DNA of 64,000 nt from Streptomyces flavofungini (GCF_030388665.1 NZ_CP128846.1:8962001-9026000), one strand, 5' to 3'. Shown: positions 25,863 to 35,559, counted from the stretch's first letter. Notes: generated by a model from the letters alone, not told the origin. Numbers and translations are program-made.

Positions 25863-26906
25863 GTGGTGACGCGTCGTACGGTGATCAAGGCCGCGGGGGC
25901 CGGGACGTTGGCGAGCGGGGTGACCGTGCCCAGCGGGCTGAGCGCGCCCGCCGCGGCCGCCTCCCGGGCGCGGGACACCGACGTCCTGGTGGTCGTGGAG
26001 AAGAGCAGCCACGCCGTGAGCTTCTACGACGTCGCTTCGGGACGGCGCCTGGACAGCGTGGAACTGCCCGACTACCCGCATGAGATGGTCGTCGACTCCG
26101 AGCGGCGCTTCGCCTACGTCGGGCACTACGGCGTCCGCATGTCCGCCACCGTCGGCGAGGGCGGCGCCGCCGTCCTCGCCGTCGACCTGGCCGAGCGGGC
26201 CCTGGCCAGGACCATCGACACCCGCCCGTTCAACCGCATCCACGGCATGGGCATCGACGGCCAGGACCGCCTGTACGCCCTGAGCGAGGAGAAGGCGGTC
26301 CTGCTCGGCTTCGACAACCCCGCCACCGACACGGCCCCGACCCGGGCGGTGCCCACGCACGGTGTCAAGACGCACCTCTTCTCGCTCAGCCGCGACGGCG
26401 AACGGGCCTACGTCACCGACTTGTTGTCGCACACCGTGAGCCTCGTCCGCCCCCACGACGCGGCGGTCCCCCCGCTCCTGGCGACCCCCGGCCAACTGCC
26501 CGAGAGCAGCTGCCTGAGCCGGGACGAGAAGACCCTGTTCGTCGGCGCCCGCAAGAGCGGTTCCCTGGTCGCCGTGGACGCGCGCACCATGAAGGTGCGC
26601 CGGAGCCGCACGGTCGGGGGAGACCCCCTGCGTGTCTACACCGTCGACGACGAAAGGGTGTTGGCGACGGACATCGCCGCCAACACCCTCACCCTGTTCA
26701 GCGCCGACCTGCGACCGATCCGCTCCCTCCACCTGGACGGAACCCCGGCCGCCGTGTCGTTCCACCCCACGAAGCCACGCGCGTACGTCTCCCAGCTGGG
26801 CAACAACCGGATCACCGTCGTCGACCTGGACCGGCTCGCGATCGTCGGCGGCTTCGCCACCCAGCTCGAACCGGACTCCTCCGTGCTGCTCCCCGCGACC
26901 TCGTAG
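25863..26906 (+). CDS. Secreted YncE-like beta-propeller protein, Tat-type signal
   Basis: The protein has 347 residues from GTG 25863 (or GTG 25866, placed 5 nt after GAAGGA). The N-terminus TRRTVIKAAGAG with AAA near residue 32 is a Tat-like signal peptide. The mature part has repeated blades (DVLVVVEKSSHAVSFYDVAS, RFAYVGHYGV, AYVTDLLSHTVSLV, AYVSQLGNNRITVVDLDR), matching the YncE/YVTN family. Such propellers are often surface-exposed binding proteins with no catalysis. No neighbour indicates a ligand. Confidence 0.82.
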   Translation: MVTRRTVIKAAGAGTLASGVTVPSGLSAPAAAASRARDTDVLVVVEKSSHAVSFYDVASGRRLDSVELPDYPHEMVVDSERRFAYVGHYGVRMSATVGEGGAAVLAVDLAERALARTIDTRPFNRIHGMGIDGQDRLYALSEEKAVLLGFDNPATDTAPTRAVPTHGVKTHLFSLSRDGERAYVTDLLSHTVSLVRPHDAAVPPLLATPGQLPESSCLSRDEKTLFVGARKSGSLVAVDARTMKVRRSRTVGGDPLRVYTVDDERVLATDIAANTLTLFSADLRPIRSLHLDGTPAAVSFHPTKPRAYVSQLGNNRITVVDLDRLAIVGGFATQLEPDSSVLLPATS

Positions 26907-26956
26907 CCCCCCGAGCGCGGCTGGTCGCCGCAGCACGGTGCCGCTAACGTGGCGAC

Positions 26957-27496
26957 ATGTCGCATGACCTGCCCGACCTGAGGGCATCGCACGAAGACCG
27001 TGACCGCGTCGTGGATGCGCTGCGCGTCGCCGCCGGTGACGGCCGACTCGACGCGGAGGAACTCGACATGCGCCTCGAACGCGCGCTGTCGGCCAAGACG
27101 CTCGGCGAACTCGCCGACCTCACCACCGATCTGCCGGGCGCACCCGCCGCCAAGGGCAAGGACGTGCTCGTGGTCGACCAGCACGGCGGCAAGTTCGTAC
27201 GGGAGGGGCGCTGGTCGGTGCCCTCGCGCATCGAGCTCCGTACGGCGGAGTGCCGCGTCACCCTCGACTTCACGCACGCCGTGCTCACTTCGGACGTGCT
27301 GCGCATCGAGACGGACATGGCGCACGGCAAGCTGGTCCTCGTCGGCTCGCCGGACATCGTGATGGACACCGACGGACTCAACCTCACCTACTCCAAGATC
27401 AAGCTCCGCCCCAAGAACACCGTCGCCAAGCCCCGCCTGCGCATCGAACTCGTCGGGAAGCTCCTGCACGCGAAGATCGTCGAACGGCGCAAGTGA
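26957..27496 (+). CDS. DUF1707 (SHOCT-like) domain protein
   Basis: The protein has 179 residues from ATG 26957. Residues about 8-60 (LRASHEDRDRVVDALRVAAG, LDAEELDMRLERALSAKTLG) are a clear DUF1707 domain, found in actinobacterial proteins next to membrane or sensor regions. The C-terminal half is beta-rich (RIELRTAECRVTLDF onward) and could be the related DUF4097-like or cell-wall-stress sensor domain. No membrane helix is visible. Confidence 0.82.
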   Translation: MSHDLPDLRASHEDRDRVVDALRVAAGDGRLDAEELDMRLERALSAKTLGELADLTTDLPGAPAAKGKDVLVVDQHGGKFVREGRWSVPSRIELRTAECRVTLDFTHAVLTSDVLRIETDMAHGKLVLVGSPDIVMDTDGLNLTYSKIKLRPKNTVAKPRLRIELVGKLLHAKIVERRK

Positions 27497-27504
27497 GGTG
27501 AGGC

Positions 27505-27690
27505 CGGGGCGCGCGTGGTGGCGCGGGCCGTGCGCAGGAGGAGCCGCGGGCCGTGCGCGTGAGCAGGCCGCGGGCCCCGCATGACGAGCCGTCCGCCGTG
27601 CGCCTGGTGATGCCGTGCCCCGGTACACAGGCTGATGCCGCGCCCCGTACACGCGACGATGCCGCGGGCGGTGCGCACGATGATGGACAC
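27505..27690. repeat. Degenerate tandem repeats of about 25 bp
   Basis: Units beginning GATGCCGyGCCCCGGTACAC recur near 27608 and 27634, with a partial unit near 27659. Upstream, GCGGGCCGTGCGC-type units recur near 27524 and 27548. The copies are diverged. The array fills the gap between the DUF1707 and DinB genes and codes for nothing convincing. Confidence 0.5.
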
Positions 27691-28290
27691 ATGACACACC
27701 TTCCCCAGGGACACATCGCCCGGCGGCGAGCCGAACTCTTCGAAGCCGCCCCGGCCGTCGACGGCGCGGCGGCGCCGACCGGCGCCGCGGACCGGTTCAC
27801 CGGCCCCGCCACCGGCGACGAGCGCGCGCTGCTCGTCGGATTCCTCGCGGCGCAGCGGACGACGCTCGCGCTGAAGTGCGCGGGCCTCGGCGCGGAGTTG
27901 GCGCAGCGGTCGGTCGCCCCCTCCACGCTCTCCCTGCTCGGCCTGGTTCGGCACCTCGCCGACGTGGAACGCCGCTGGTTCCGGAGCGTGCTCGCCGCGG
28001 CGGACGCGCCGTCCCTGTTCTCCTCACCGGCCGAACCCGACGCGGACTTCACCGGTGCGCTGCCCGACGCCGCCCTCGCCGCGGCGGCCTGGGACGCCTG
28101 GCACGCCGAAGTCGCCTTCGCCGAGCGTTTCGTGACCGACGCGCCCCACCTCGACGTGGAGGGAACGGACTCCTGGCGCGGCACCGTGTCCCTGCGCTGG
28201 GTCCTCGTGCACATGATCGAGGAGTACGCGCGCCACAACGGCCACGCCGACCTGCTGCGCGAGCGGATCGACGGGGCGATCGGCCTCTGA
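27691..28290 (+). CDS. DinB/DUF664 family protein
   Basis: The protein has 199 residues from ATG 27691. It has the four-helix DinB pattern: LLGLVRHLADVERRWFRSVL and WVLVHMIEEYARHNGHADLL carry the His residues that bind metal in this superfamily. Related actinobacterial proteins are thiol- or mycothiol-dependent S-transferases or maleylpyruvate-isomerase-like. The substrate is unknown. An Ala-rich N-terminal extension of about 50 residues precedes the domain. Confidence 0.83.
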   Translation: MTHLPQGHIARRRAELFEAAPAVDGAAAPTGAADRFTGPATGDERALLVGFLAAQRTTLALKCAGLGAELAQRSVAPSTLSLLGLVRHLADVERRWFRSVLAAADAPSLFSSPAEPDADFTGALPDAALAAAAWDAWHAEVAFAERFVTDAPHLDVEGTDSWRGTVSLRWVLVHMIEEYARHNGHADLLRERIDGAIGL

Positions 28291-28406
28291 GACGAGGCGT
28301 CGCCCGGGAGACGATGTCGGGGGACCGGCCCGTTCATCGGCGCGAACCACGCCTGCAACGGTCCGGCTCAGTTCGCCGACAGCCGGATGCCGCTGGTCGC
28401 AGGCGG

Positions 28407-29027
28407 TCACGGGGCCTGGGCCCCGGCCCCGTAGTGCCCGTACTCCGGAAGGCCCGCCGCCTCGAAGGTGTGCACCGACAGGCCACCCGGCGTCGTCCGC
28501 TGGTCGACGAGCCGCAGCCCGGCCGGCGCGCCGCCGTCCGGGAACAGCCGTCGTCCCTTGCCCACGACGACCGGGGCGATGGCGAGCCGGAAGGTGTCGA
28601 CAAGCCCGGCGGCCAGCAGGGACTGGGCCAGCAGGGCACTGCCGTGGATCTGCAGCTCCCGCCCCGGCTGCTTCTTCAGCTCGGCGACCTGGGCGGGGGC
28701 CTCCCCGGACAGGATGGTGGTCGGATCCCAGTCGGCCTCGACCGGGCTGTGGGCGGCCACGTACTTCGGCAGCCCGTTCATGATCGGGGCGAAGGGGTGG
28801 TCGGTCATCGTCGGCCAGTCCCGCGCGAAGTTCTCGTACGTCCGGCGGCCGAACAACAGCGCGTCGGCCTCACCGAGCCACGTACCGACGAGGTCCACGA
28901 ACTCCTCGTCCATGTGCGGCACGAACCAGCCGCCCCGCGTGAACCCGTCACTCGTGTCCTCGTCCGGGGCCCCCGGCCCCTGCGACACACCGTCGAGCGA
29001 CAGAAACTCCTGCACGACCAGCTTCAT
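28407..29027 (-). CDS. RibD C-terminal / dihydrofolate-reductase-like protein
   Basis: The protein has 206 residues from ATG 29027. It begins MKLVVQEFLSLDGVSQGPGA and has DALLFGRRTYENFARDWPTM, the DHFR-like fold signature of RibD_C proteins. LQIHGSALLAQSLLAAGLVD and PVVVGKGRRLFPDG complete the NADPH-binding half. These stand-alone proteins are common in actinobacteria and resistance-neutral; true folate or riboflavin activity is unproven. It is convergent with the DinB gene. Confidence 0.88.
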   Translation of the reverse strand: MKLVVQEFLSLDGVSQGPGAPDEDTSDGFTRGGWFVPHMDEEFVDLVGTWLGEADALLFGRRTYENFARDWPTMTDHPFAPIMNGLPKYVAAHSPVEADWDPTTILSGEAPAQVAELKKQPGRELQIHGSALLAQSLLAAGLVDTFRLAIAPVVVGKGRRLFPDGGAPAGLRLVDQRTTPGGLSVHTFEAAGLPEYGHYGAGAQAP

Positions 29028-29268
29028 TGCGCACCACACTCTCTTCGGCCTCGGCGGAGAGACGCGATCGTCCCACTTCTCCGACCCCGCGGAGCGCAGA
29101 CACTCATCGGTCGGGACGCGCTGTGCCGCGAGCGACGCCGTCAAGAGTCCAAGCCCACCCCTCGACGAGTCCATGTCGCCAGGATCCACCGCTGAGTACA
29201 AGGGGAAGGCGCCGTCGAGGTCGCCCTCCCCACGGACAAGGGCGCCCCCCCACAGAGAGGAGCAGCAC

Positions 29269-29830
29269 ATGCCAGTGCGGACTCTCCGCCTCAGTGCCGC
29301 CGCAGGCGCGGCCATGGGCCTGCTCCTGCTGTCGCCCCGGACGGCCGCCGCCGACGTCGGCGGCGAACGTCCCGGTCAGCTGGTCCCTGCCCGGCACCCC
29401 CTCCCGAGGGAGCGGACGGCGGGCCCGGTGCGACGTGTGCGGTGGACCTCGACGCCGGGTACGGCCACCGGGACGACATCAAGGTCCAGCGGACCGGGCC
29501 CGACACCTGGACCGGCACGGCGAGGAACACGGCCACCGGTGTCTGCACGCACCCGGGCACGTACACCCTGCCGTCCGGCAGCGGGAACCTGAAGGGTGCC
29601 CAGGGTTCGTCGAGTACGACGCGGGCATCCCGAGCTGCGCCCAGATGCCCAGGTCGGACGTCGCCTCGGCGGGCCCACCGGCACCGACGCGGGCGGACCG
29701 AGCGGTACGTCCAGGGCCGACTACGAGGCCGGCGACTGCGTCGGCGAGGCCGGCTACCGGGCCGAGAACGACGGAGCGGGGACGCACGTCACCCGCGGCT
29801 TCGTCTCGTGGGCTCCCTGCGCCGCGGTGA
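29269..29830 (+). pseudogene. Small secreted protein gene broken by frameshifts
   Basis: ATG 29269 (GAGAGGAG upstream) starts a good signal peptide (LRLSAAAGAAMGLLLLSP, ending TAAA). The protein-like sequence then continues in other frames: CAVDLDAGYGHRDDIKVQR and GVCTHPGTYTLPSGSGNLKG in a second frame, FVEYDAGIPSCAQMP in a third, and ADYEAGDCVGEAGYRAENDG with FVSWAPC in the second or third again. Taken together this looks like a Cys-containing secreted protein of about 150 residues with three or more indels. It is either a true pseudogene or a poorly sequenced stretch. Confidence 0.6.
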
Positions 29831-29833
29831 GGA

Positions 29834-30952
29834 TCACTGGTCCGTGGGCGCTCCGGGGCTTCCGGTCCCGGAGCAGCAGTCGTCGGGTTTCCCGTCGGCG
29901 GGACGGTCGGGGGCGCCGGGCCGGTATCCGGACTGTGTGAGGAGGCGTCGGAGCCAGCGCGTGCGGGCGTCGCGGGCGTCCTTGGTGAGTGCCGCGCGCG
30001 GCGCGATGCCGTCGAAGCCGTGGTATCCGCCGGACCACACGTGCAGTTCGGCCTGGCCGCCTGCCTGCCAGAGGGCGTGCGCGTACGCCACGTCCTCGTC
30101 GCGGAACATCTCCGCCGAGCCGACGTCGATGTACGCCGGGGGCAGGCCGGAGAGGTCCGTGGCGCGGGCGGGGGCCGCGTACGGCGGCAGGTCGGCGGCG
30201 CCGTACCGGTCACCGAGGTACGCCCGCCACGCCGTCGCGTTGGAGGTGAGGTCCCACATGCCGATGCCCGTCATCTGACGGCTGGAGAACGTGTGGTCGC
30301 GGTCGTCGAGCATCGGGCACAGCAGCAGTTGCCCCAGCGCCCTCGGGCCGCCCCGGTCCCGGGCGAGGAGGGCGAGCGCCGCGGCGAGCCCGCCTCCCGC
30401 GCTCTTGCCGCCGATGACGACGCGGTCCGCGTCGATGCCGAGGTCGGCCGCGTGCGCCACCGCCCAGACGAGTCCGGCGTAGCAGTCCTCCAGCGGCGCC
30501 GGGTACTGCGCGTCGGGCGCGAGCCGGTACTCGACCGAGACGACGGCCAGGTTCAGCGGCAGCACCCACTCCCGGAGGATCCGCGGCAGCACGGACCACG
30601 CGTTGCCCATGACCAGGGCGCCGCCGTGCAGGTAGTACAGCAGGGGCAGCGGCCCGACGACTCCCGCGGGCCGTGCGCTCACCAGCGTGACGTCAGGGCC
30701 GCCCGCCGGCCCCGGCACCCGCAGCTCCGCCACCTCGAACCGCCCGTCGGCGCGCAGCTCCTTCGCCGTCGGCCTGGGCCTGGCCGCGGCGTCCCGCGCC
30801 TGCCGTGCCGGAAGGTTGGCCGGGGTCATCGGCTCCCACGCCTCCCGGCCCAAGGCGTCGAGGACGGGGCTCAGTTCGGGGTCGAAGGGCGGTGCCGCTG
30901 CCCGAGGCGTCGGGATCCGGTGCGGCCGCGCGGGCGCGTGACGGTCAGTCAT
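29834..30952 (-). CDS. Alpha/beta hydrolase, HSL/lipase family esterase
   Basis: The protein has 372 residues from ATG 30952 with GGAG upstream. The oxyanion motif HGGA is at 109-112 and the nucleophile motif GKSAGG has S184; this reads G-K-S rather than the usual G-D-S in hormone-sensitive-lipase esterases. The acid is in the VGSAEMFRDED region and the base in GGYHGFD. It probably hydrolyses short-chain or arylated esters in the cytoplasm. A polar C-terminal tail follows. Confidence 0.87.
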   Translation of the reverse strand: MTDRHAPARPHRIPTPRAAAPPFDPELSPVLDALGREAWEPMTPANLPARQARDAAARPRPTAKELRADGRFEVAELRVPGPAGGPDVTLVSARPAGVVGPLPLLYYLHGGALVMGNAWSVLPRILREWVLPLNLAVVSVEYRLAPDAQYPAPLEDCYAGLVWAVAHAADLGIDADRVVIGGKSAGGGLAAALALLARDRGGPRALGQLLLCPMLDDRDHTFSSRQMTGIGMWDLTSNATAWRAYLGDRYGAADLPPYAAPARATDLSGLPPAYIDVGSAEMFRDEDVAYAHALWQAGGQAELHVWSGGYHGFDGIAPRAALTKDARDARTRWLRRLLTQSGYRPGAPDRPADGKPDDCCSGTGSPGAPTDQ

Positions 30953-31034
30953 GAATCACTCCACGGTCGGGTGGTGGGTCGGGCGGGTGCGTGGCCGCGT
31001 CGTGCCCGGGCAGGAGGGCCGGGCCGGCCGGTCC

Positions 31035-32696
31035 CTATGCCCGCCACACCGTCATGTCGGCGGTCAAGAAGCTGATTCCGCTCTTCGGCAGCGCCGTCGA
31101 CTTCACCTGGACCACGAGCAGCGCGATGTCCCCGGAGGGGTGCTTGACGCAGATCTCGCTGCCCGCCGCCGCTGCGGCCAGGGGGAGGCGGCGGCTGTCG
31201 GCACCGCGCAGGGCGATGCGGCAGGAATCGCGGGTGGCGCCCGGCTTGCCGTACAGCATGGTGATGACGCTCGTGTCGCTCTCCAGCGAGCAGTTGGTGT
31301 CGTTGCAGACGAAGCGGATGTCGCCCTTGCGGTCCTTGCGTTCGACCGGCTCCTTGATGTTGAGCGAGTTCTTCTCGTCCAGCCACTGGAAGGGGTACGG
31401 GATGGCGCGTGACGGATCGGGCGCGTCCGACGTGGATCCCTTGGTCCCCGACTCGGTCGACTCCCGGGACTCCGCCCCACCCGACTTCGAGCCGTCCGAC
31501 TTCGAGCCGTCCGGCGCGGACCCGCGCGACCCTTCCTCGGAGTCCGACCGCGACGAGGACCCGTCCGACTCGGCAGACGCGTCCGCGCCGACCGGAGACG
31601 CCCCGGCGGCCGTACGGTCACCGGACCCGTCCCGCGACTCCAGGACCGTCCATGTCGAGCCGCCGAGCACCAGTGCGCCCGCAGCCAGGGCCGCGGCCGT
31701 GATCAGCCCGGTACGTCTCCTGCGTGCCCGCTGCTCGCCCGGCCCCGTCGGCCGGGGCTGTGCCATGAGCGCCATCGTGTGCACGGGAGTGGGGTCGGGG
31801 ACCGGCCCCGGAACCCTCAACTCCGGTCCCATGACCTCCCGCCAGACCTCCGGCCCGGGGCCCGGGTCCCGGCCGAGCCGCTGGCGGCACCAGTGGACGA
31901 TCTCCGCCGGTGTGGCCCGCAGCGCGGGGTCGGCGACCAGGCACCGGGCGATGATCGGGCGCAACTGCTCGGGCACCCGGGACAGGTCGGGCTCTGAGTG
32001 CACGATCCGGTACAGCACGCTGACCGAGGGGCCGTCCCCGTACAGCGGCTCACCGAGCGCCGCGAACGCCGCCGTCTGCCCCAGCGCGAAGACGTCGGTC
32101 GCCGCCGTGACCTCACCCCCGGACGCCTGCTCGGGAGCCATGAACTGAGGGGTGCCGACGGCGGAGCCCGTGACGGTGTGCGAGGTGATGTCGGAGGCGA
32201 GCGAGATGCCGAAGTCGATGACCCGCGGCCCGTCGGCGGCCAGCAGCACGTTGGACGGTTTGAGGTCCCGGTGCACGATGCCCTCGCCGTGGATGGCCTG
32301 TAGCGCCTCGGCCACCCCCGCCACCAGCCACAGCACCGCGGACACCGGCAGCGGCCCGCGTCGCGCGACGGCATCCGCGAGGGAGGGCCCGGGTACGTAC
32401 AGCGTGGCCAGCCACGGCGGTACGCCGTCCGCGTCGGCGTCGATCAGCTCGGCCGTGTAGGCCCCCCGGACCCGGCGGGCGGCCTCCACCTCCCGGCGGA
32501 ACCGCCGCCGGAACTCCGGGTCGTCGGCGAGTTCGGGACGGACGACCTTGATCGCCACCGGGCGGCCGCCCCGCGTGTGCGACAGATAGACGCGGCCCAT
32601 GCCGCCCGCGCCGAGCCTGGCCGCGAGTCGGTAGTCGGCCACCAGCGGTGGATCGTCCGCCCGCAGTGCCTTGAACACCTCAGCCGGATGGTTCAT
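31035..32696 (-). CDS. Membrane Ser/Thr protein kinase (Hanks/PknB type)
   Basis: The protein has 553 residues from ATG 32696. The kinase domain spans 23-285: glycine loop GAGGMGRVYL (29-38), K50, HRDLKPSN (142-149), DFG (161-163) and GTPQFMAPEQ. A proline-rich juxtamembrane part leads to one transmembrane helix at about 340-358. The outside part has a low-complexity Ser/Asp/Glu linker (DGSKSDGSKSGG) and a C-terminal domain of about 130 residues with cysteines (FVCNDTNCSLES, DSCRIAL) instead of PASTA repeats. It may sense an extracellular signal. The partner phosphatase is not adjacent. Confidence 0.93.
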   Translation of the reverse strand: MNHPAEVFKALRADDPPLVADYRLAARLGAGGMGRVYLSHTRGGRPVAIKVVRPELADDPEFRRRFRREVEAARRVRGAYTAELIDADADGVPPWLATLYVPGPSLADAVARRGPLPVSAVLWLVAGVAEALQAIHGEGIVHRDLKPSNVLLAADGPRVIDFGISLASDITSHTVTGSAVGTPQFMAPEQASGGEVTAATDVFALGQTAAFAALGEPLYGDGPSVSVLYRIVHSEPDLSRVPEQLRPIIARCLVADPALRATPAEIVHWCRQRLGRDPGPGPEVWREVMGPELRVPGPVPDPTPVHTMALMAQPRPTGPGEQRARRRRTGLITAAALAAGALVLGGSTWTVLESRDGSGDRTAAGASPVGADASAESDGSSSRSDSEEGSRGSAPDGSKSDGSKSGGAESRESTESGTKGSTSDAPDPSRAIPYPFQWLDEKNSLNIKEPVERKDRKGDIRFVCNDTNCSLESDTSVITMLYGKPGATRDSCRIALRGADSRRLPLAAAAAGSEICVKHPSGDIALLVVQVKSTALPKSGISFLTADMTVWRA

Positions 32697-32881
32697 CGGC
32701 GCTCTTCCCCCCGGTCACCATCTGGCCAGCAGAGGGGCTGACCAGCCACAGAAGCTTAAACGGACGGCAAACAGGGGGGAGCGGAGGGGGATCAGGTACC
32801 GAGGTGCGCCCGGCCGCGCCCAGGGCCCACGGAGCCTTGGTCGTGTCGACGGCGGCACGCAGTGGGCGGCCCGCGGCCGCC

Positions 32882-33727
32882 TCAGTGGCGGGTGTCCGGG
32901 GCGGCGACCTGTGCTCCGAGCCGTTCGGCGAGGAACGCGATGATCTCGTCGCGGGCGCGCACGGTCGGGTGGCCCTCCTCGTCGACGAGGTGCGCGGTGA
33001 CGACGCTGTGGGCGCAGCCGACGCTGTCGCGGAAGAACGGCGGGGGGTCCGTGCGGGCCACCTCGTCCGGCAGGACCCGGCCGTCGAACGCGTCGCCGAG
33101 CAGCGCGCGGTAGGCCGCGAAGCGTTGGCCCGTGCACCACTTGTCGTCGGCGAAGCGGTACGCGAGGACCTTCAGGCCGTCGCGCGCGACGCGTTCGGCC
33201 ACGGCGACAGCGTCCTCGGCGCCGATCTCCAGGGCGCCGGGGTCGTCGAGCGGCAGCGACGGATGGTTGACCACCGGCGCGATGACGGCGGGCTCCAGTG
33301 CCATCGTCAGGGCGAAGTTGCCGGTGAAACACAGGCCCACGGCGCCGACACCGGGCCCGCCGCGCTCGGCGTGCGCGATGCGGGCGAGACCGCGCAACCA
33401 GGAGACGACGGGGCTGGTGCCACCACCGGCGAACGCCCGGAACTCGGCGCTGACACAGGCACGGCGGACGACGGCCTGGCCCTCCTTGACGAGCGGATAG
33501 GCGCCGTCGATCCCGAACAGGGACGGCATATAGACCGAGAAGCCCGCGTCGCGCACCCAGCGCGCGAACCGCGCGAGGTCGGGGCTGATGCCCGGCATCT
33601 CCGGCATCAGGACGACGGCCGGTCCCGACCCGCACACGTACACGGTCTTGCTGACGCCATCGACGTCGACGGTCCTGCGGGAGAAGTCCCCCAGGAGGTC
33701 GTCACGTTGTCCTCGCACGGTTGTCAT
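32882..33727 (-). CDS. Dienelactone hydrolase family protein
   Basis: The protein has 281 residues from ATG 33727. The nucleophile elbow is GLCFTG with C133, as in dienelactone hydrolases, which use Cys in place of Ser. The family usually hydrolyses lactones or esters in aromatic catabolism. It is divergent from the GlxA-type AraC regulator at 33879, which suggests this gene is the regulator's target. Confidence 0.86.
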   Translation of the reverse strand: MTTVRGQRDDLLGDFSRRTVDVDGVSKTVYVCGSGPAVVLMPEMPGISPDLARFARWVRDAGFSVYMPSLFGIDGAYPLVKEGQAVVRRACVSAEFRAFAGGGTSPVVSWLRGLARIAHAERGGPGVGAVGLCFTGNFALTMALEPAVIAPVVNHPSLPLDDPGALEIGAEDAVAVAERVARDGLKVLAYRFADDKWCTGQRFAAYRALLGDAFDGRVLPDEVARTDPPPFFRDSVGCAHSVVTAHLVDEEGHPTVRARDEIIAFLAERLGAQVAAPDTRH

Positions 33728-33878
33728 GAGGCACAGGATGACGAGAGGCTGCCCCCACGGAGAAGCGGCGAGATCGCCACGTTGCACGGTGATCTCGCCA
33801 AGCGATCGGGTGCGCGAGTGTCCCGGGTGCCCGGGTGGCTGGGCGCAGGAGCGCCGCAGGTTCGGAGGAGGATGCCGT

Positions 33879-34889
33879 ATGGTCCCGCTGCGGGTGAGTG
33901 TGCTGGCCTACCCCGGCTGCTTCGGCTCGGAGGTGTTCGGCGTCATCGACCTGCTCACCATGGCCGGCCACGTCGCCGCCGCGCAGGGAGTGGGGGAGTC
34001 GTCCTACGAGGCCTCGATCGTCTCGCCCCGCCGACGGGTGACCCTGTCGGGCGGCGCCGGCGTCGACGTCTGCGCGATGCGCCCCGCGGACGTACTGATC
34101 GTGCCGGGCTTCGAGATCTCACCGGCGGTCGACCTCGACGCGACCCTCGCGGACCTGAGGCCCGAAGTGGCCGCCATCCGAGCGCGGGCCGCGGCCGGGA
34201 CCGCGGTCGTGTCGATCTGCGTGGGCGCCTTCCTCCTCGCCGAGGCCGGGCTGCTCGCGGGGCGCGAGGCGACGACGTCCTGGCTGTACGCGGACCGGTT
34301 CGCGCGCCGGTACGCCGATGTGCGCGTGCGCGCGGAACAGCTGGTCGTGACCGACGACGGCGTGACGACCACGGCGGCCTTCAGCGCGATGTACGACTTC
34401 GCGCTGCGCTTCGTCCGCGAGCACGACGGCCCCCGCGTGGCCCGCAGCACGGCCCGCGTCGCCCTCCTCGACGACGCCCGCGCCACGCAGTCCGCGTACG
34501 TCGACGTGGGGCTCCTGCCCGCCGTGGGCCGGGGCTTCTCCCTCGGCGTGAAGCGGTGGCTCGACCAGAACCTGGAGGCGCGCTACGACCTGCCCGCCCT
34601 CGCCGAGGAGTTCGGCGTCAGCACCAGGACCCTGCTCCGCCGCTTCGGCGACGAGGCCGGTCAGACCCCGCTGTCCTACCTGCACACCGCCCGCGTACGC
34701 CGAGCCAGACACCTCCTGGAGACGACGGACAGGACCGTCGCGCGCATCGCCGCCGACGTCGGGTACCGCAACCCCGGCGCCTTCGCCCAGGTCTTCACCC
34801 GCCACACGGGCCGGCAGCCGAGCGCGTACCGCGCGGCCTTCCGCCGCCATGACGCCCCGGCGCCCCGGAGGGAGCCCGCGCCTAGCTGA
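33879..34889 (+). CDS. GlxA-type AraC family regulator with DJ-1/PfpI domain
   Basis: The protein has 336 residues from ATG 33879 with GGAGGAGG upstream. The N-terminal DJ-1/PfpI-like domain (residues 5-190) keeps the nucleophile-elbow Cys (SICVGAF, C114) used for ligand sensing. The C-terminal AraC helix-turn-helix pair (about 235-325: [38 protein letters not shown]) binds DNA. It is divergent from the dienelactone hydrolase gene. Its 3' end overlaps the convergent kinase-like gene by 8 bp. Confidence 0.92.
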   Translation: MVPLRVSVLAYPGCFGSEVFGVIDLLTMAGHVAAAQGVGESSYEASIVSPRRRVTLSGGAGVDVCAMRPADVLIVPGFEISPAVDLDATLADLRPEVAAIRARAAAGTAVVSICVGAFLLAEAGLLAGREATTSWLYADRFARRYADVRVRAEQLVVTDDGVTTTAAFSAMYDFALRFVREHDGPRVARSTARVALLDDARATQSAYVDVGLLPAVGRGFSLGVKRWLDQNLEARYDLPALAEEFGVSTRTLLRRFGDEAGQTPLSYLHTARVRRARHLLETTDRTVARIAADVGYRNPGAFAQVFTRHTGRQPSAYRAAFRRHDAPAPRREPAPS

Positions 34890-35415
34890 CGTGCGCCGCG
34901 ATGACCCGTGCGCACGCCATCGACTCGGCGTGCCCGGTGTCGACCTCCACGTCGTACGCCATGCCCCGGTGGACCACATCGGCCTGGGAGGCGGCCATCC
35001 CGACGACGCGGTCCCCGCGCGCGACCTCGCGATCCGCGGCGATCGCCCCGTCGCACCGCACCCCGACCCACAGCACCCGCAGCTCGCCGAGCGCCTCCTG
35101 CCACCGCCGCTGCGACTGCGCGCCGCTGAGGAACACCTCATCGACGATGATCCGCGCCCCGGCTCCGGCCATCGCCGCGAGCCCCGCGATCCAGGCCCCC
35201 TCCAGAGCCCGGAAGTCCGCCCCGACGACCACTTCACCGCCCGGCCCGAACTCGATCCCCGCATCCGACGCCCGCAGCGCCGCGGGCAGCGCGTCGACGA
35301 ACGTATCGACCCCGAAGGCCAGCCACGGCCCCGGCAGCACGTCCTGCAGACACCGCACGATCCCGGACTTCCCCGAGCTGGAACCACCGTTGAGAACGAT
35401 CACCTGCGTCTTCAC
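34882..35415 (-). CDS. Chloramphenicol 3-O-phosphotransferase-like kinase
   Basis: The protein has 177 residues from GTG 35415, matching the family length of about 178. The P-loop GGSSSGKS is at 10-17 and catalytic Asp D37 (FGVDTFV) sits at the position known from the S. venezuelae enzyme. The lid and substrate regions ([14 protein letters not shown]) also fit. The family phosphorylates the 3-hydroxyl of chloramphenicol. No chloramphenicol biosynthesis genes are nearby, so it may be a resistance gene or act on another small molecule. Confidence 0.85.
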   Translation of the reverse strand: MKTQVIVLNGGSSSGKSGIVRCLQDVLPGPWLAFGVDTFVDALPAALRASDAGIEFGPGGEVVVGADFRALEGAWIAGLAAMAGAGARIIVDEVFLSGAQSQRRWQEALGELRVLWVGVRCDGAIAADREVARGDRVVGMAASQADVVHRGMAYDVEVDTGHAESMACARVIAAHVS

Positions 35416-35559
35416 CGCGCCACAGTAGCCACACGGCGACGCCGCGCCCAACGGATTTCAGGGCCCCGGGACAAGGATGGTGAACCGGAACGCCTGGTCG
35501 GTTCCCCGTGGGAGTTCCGGTTTCCTCACGGCGAACAGTGAGGTCGCCCTGCCTGGCCG

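Noticed and set aside
28291..28406. Short coding-like stretch reading GPFIGANHACNGPAQFADS
   Set aside because: No start or ribosome site and no family match; insufficient to call a gene fragment.
34882..35415. Chloramphenicol biosynthesis cluster
   Set aside because: Only the phosphotransferase-like gene is present; no cml biosynthetic genes are in the window.
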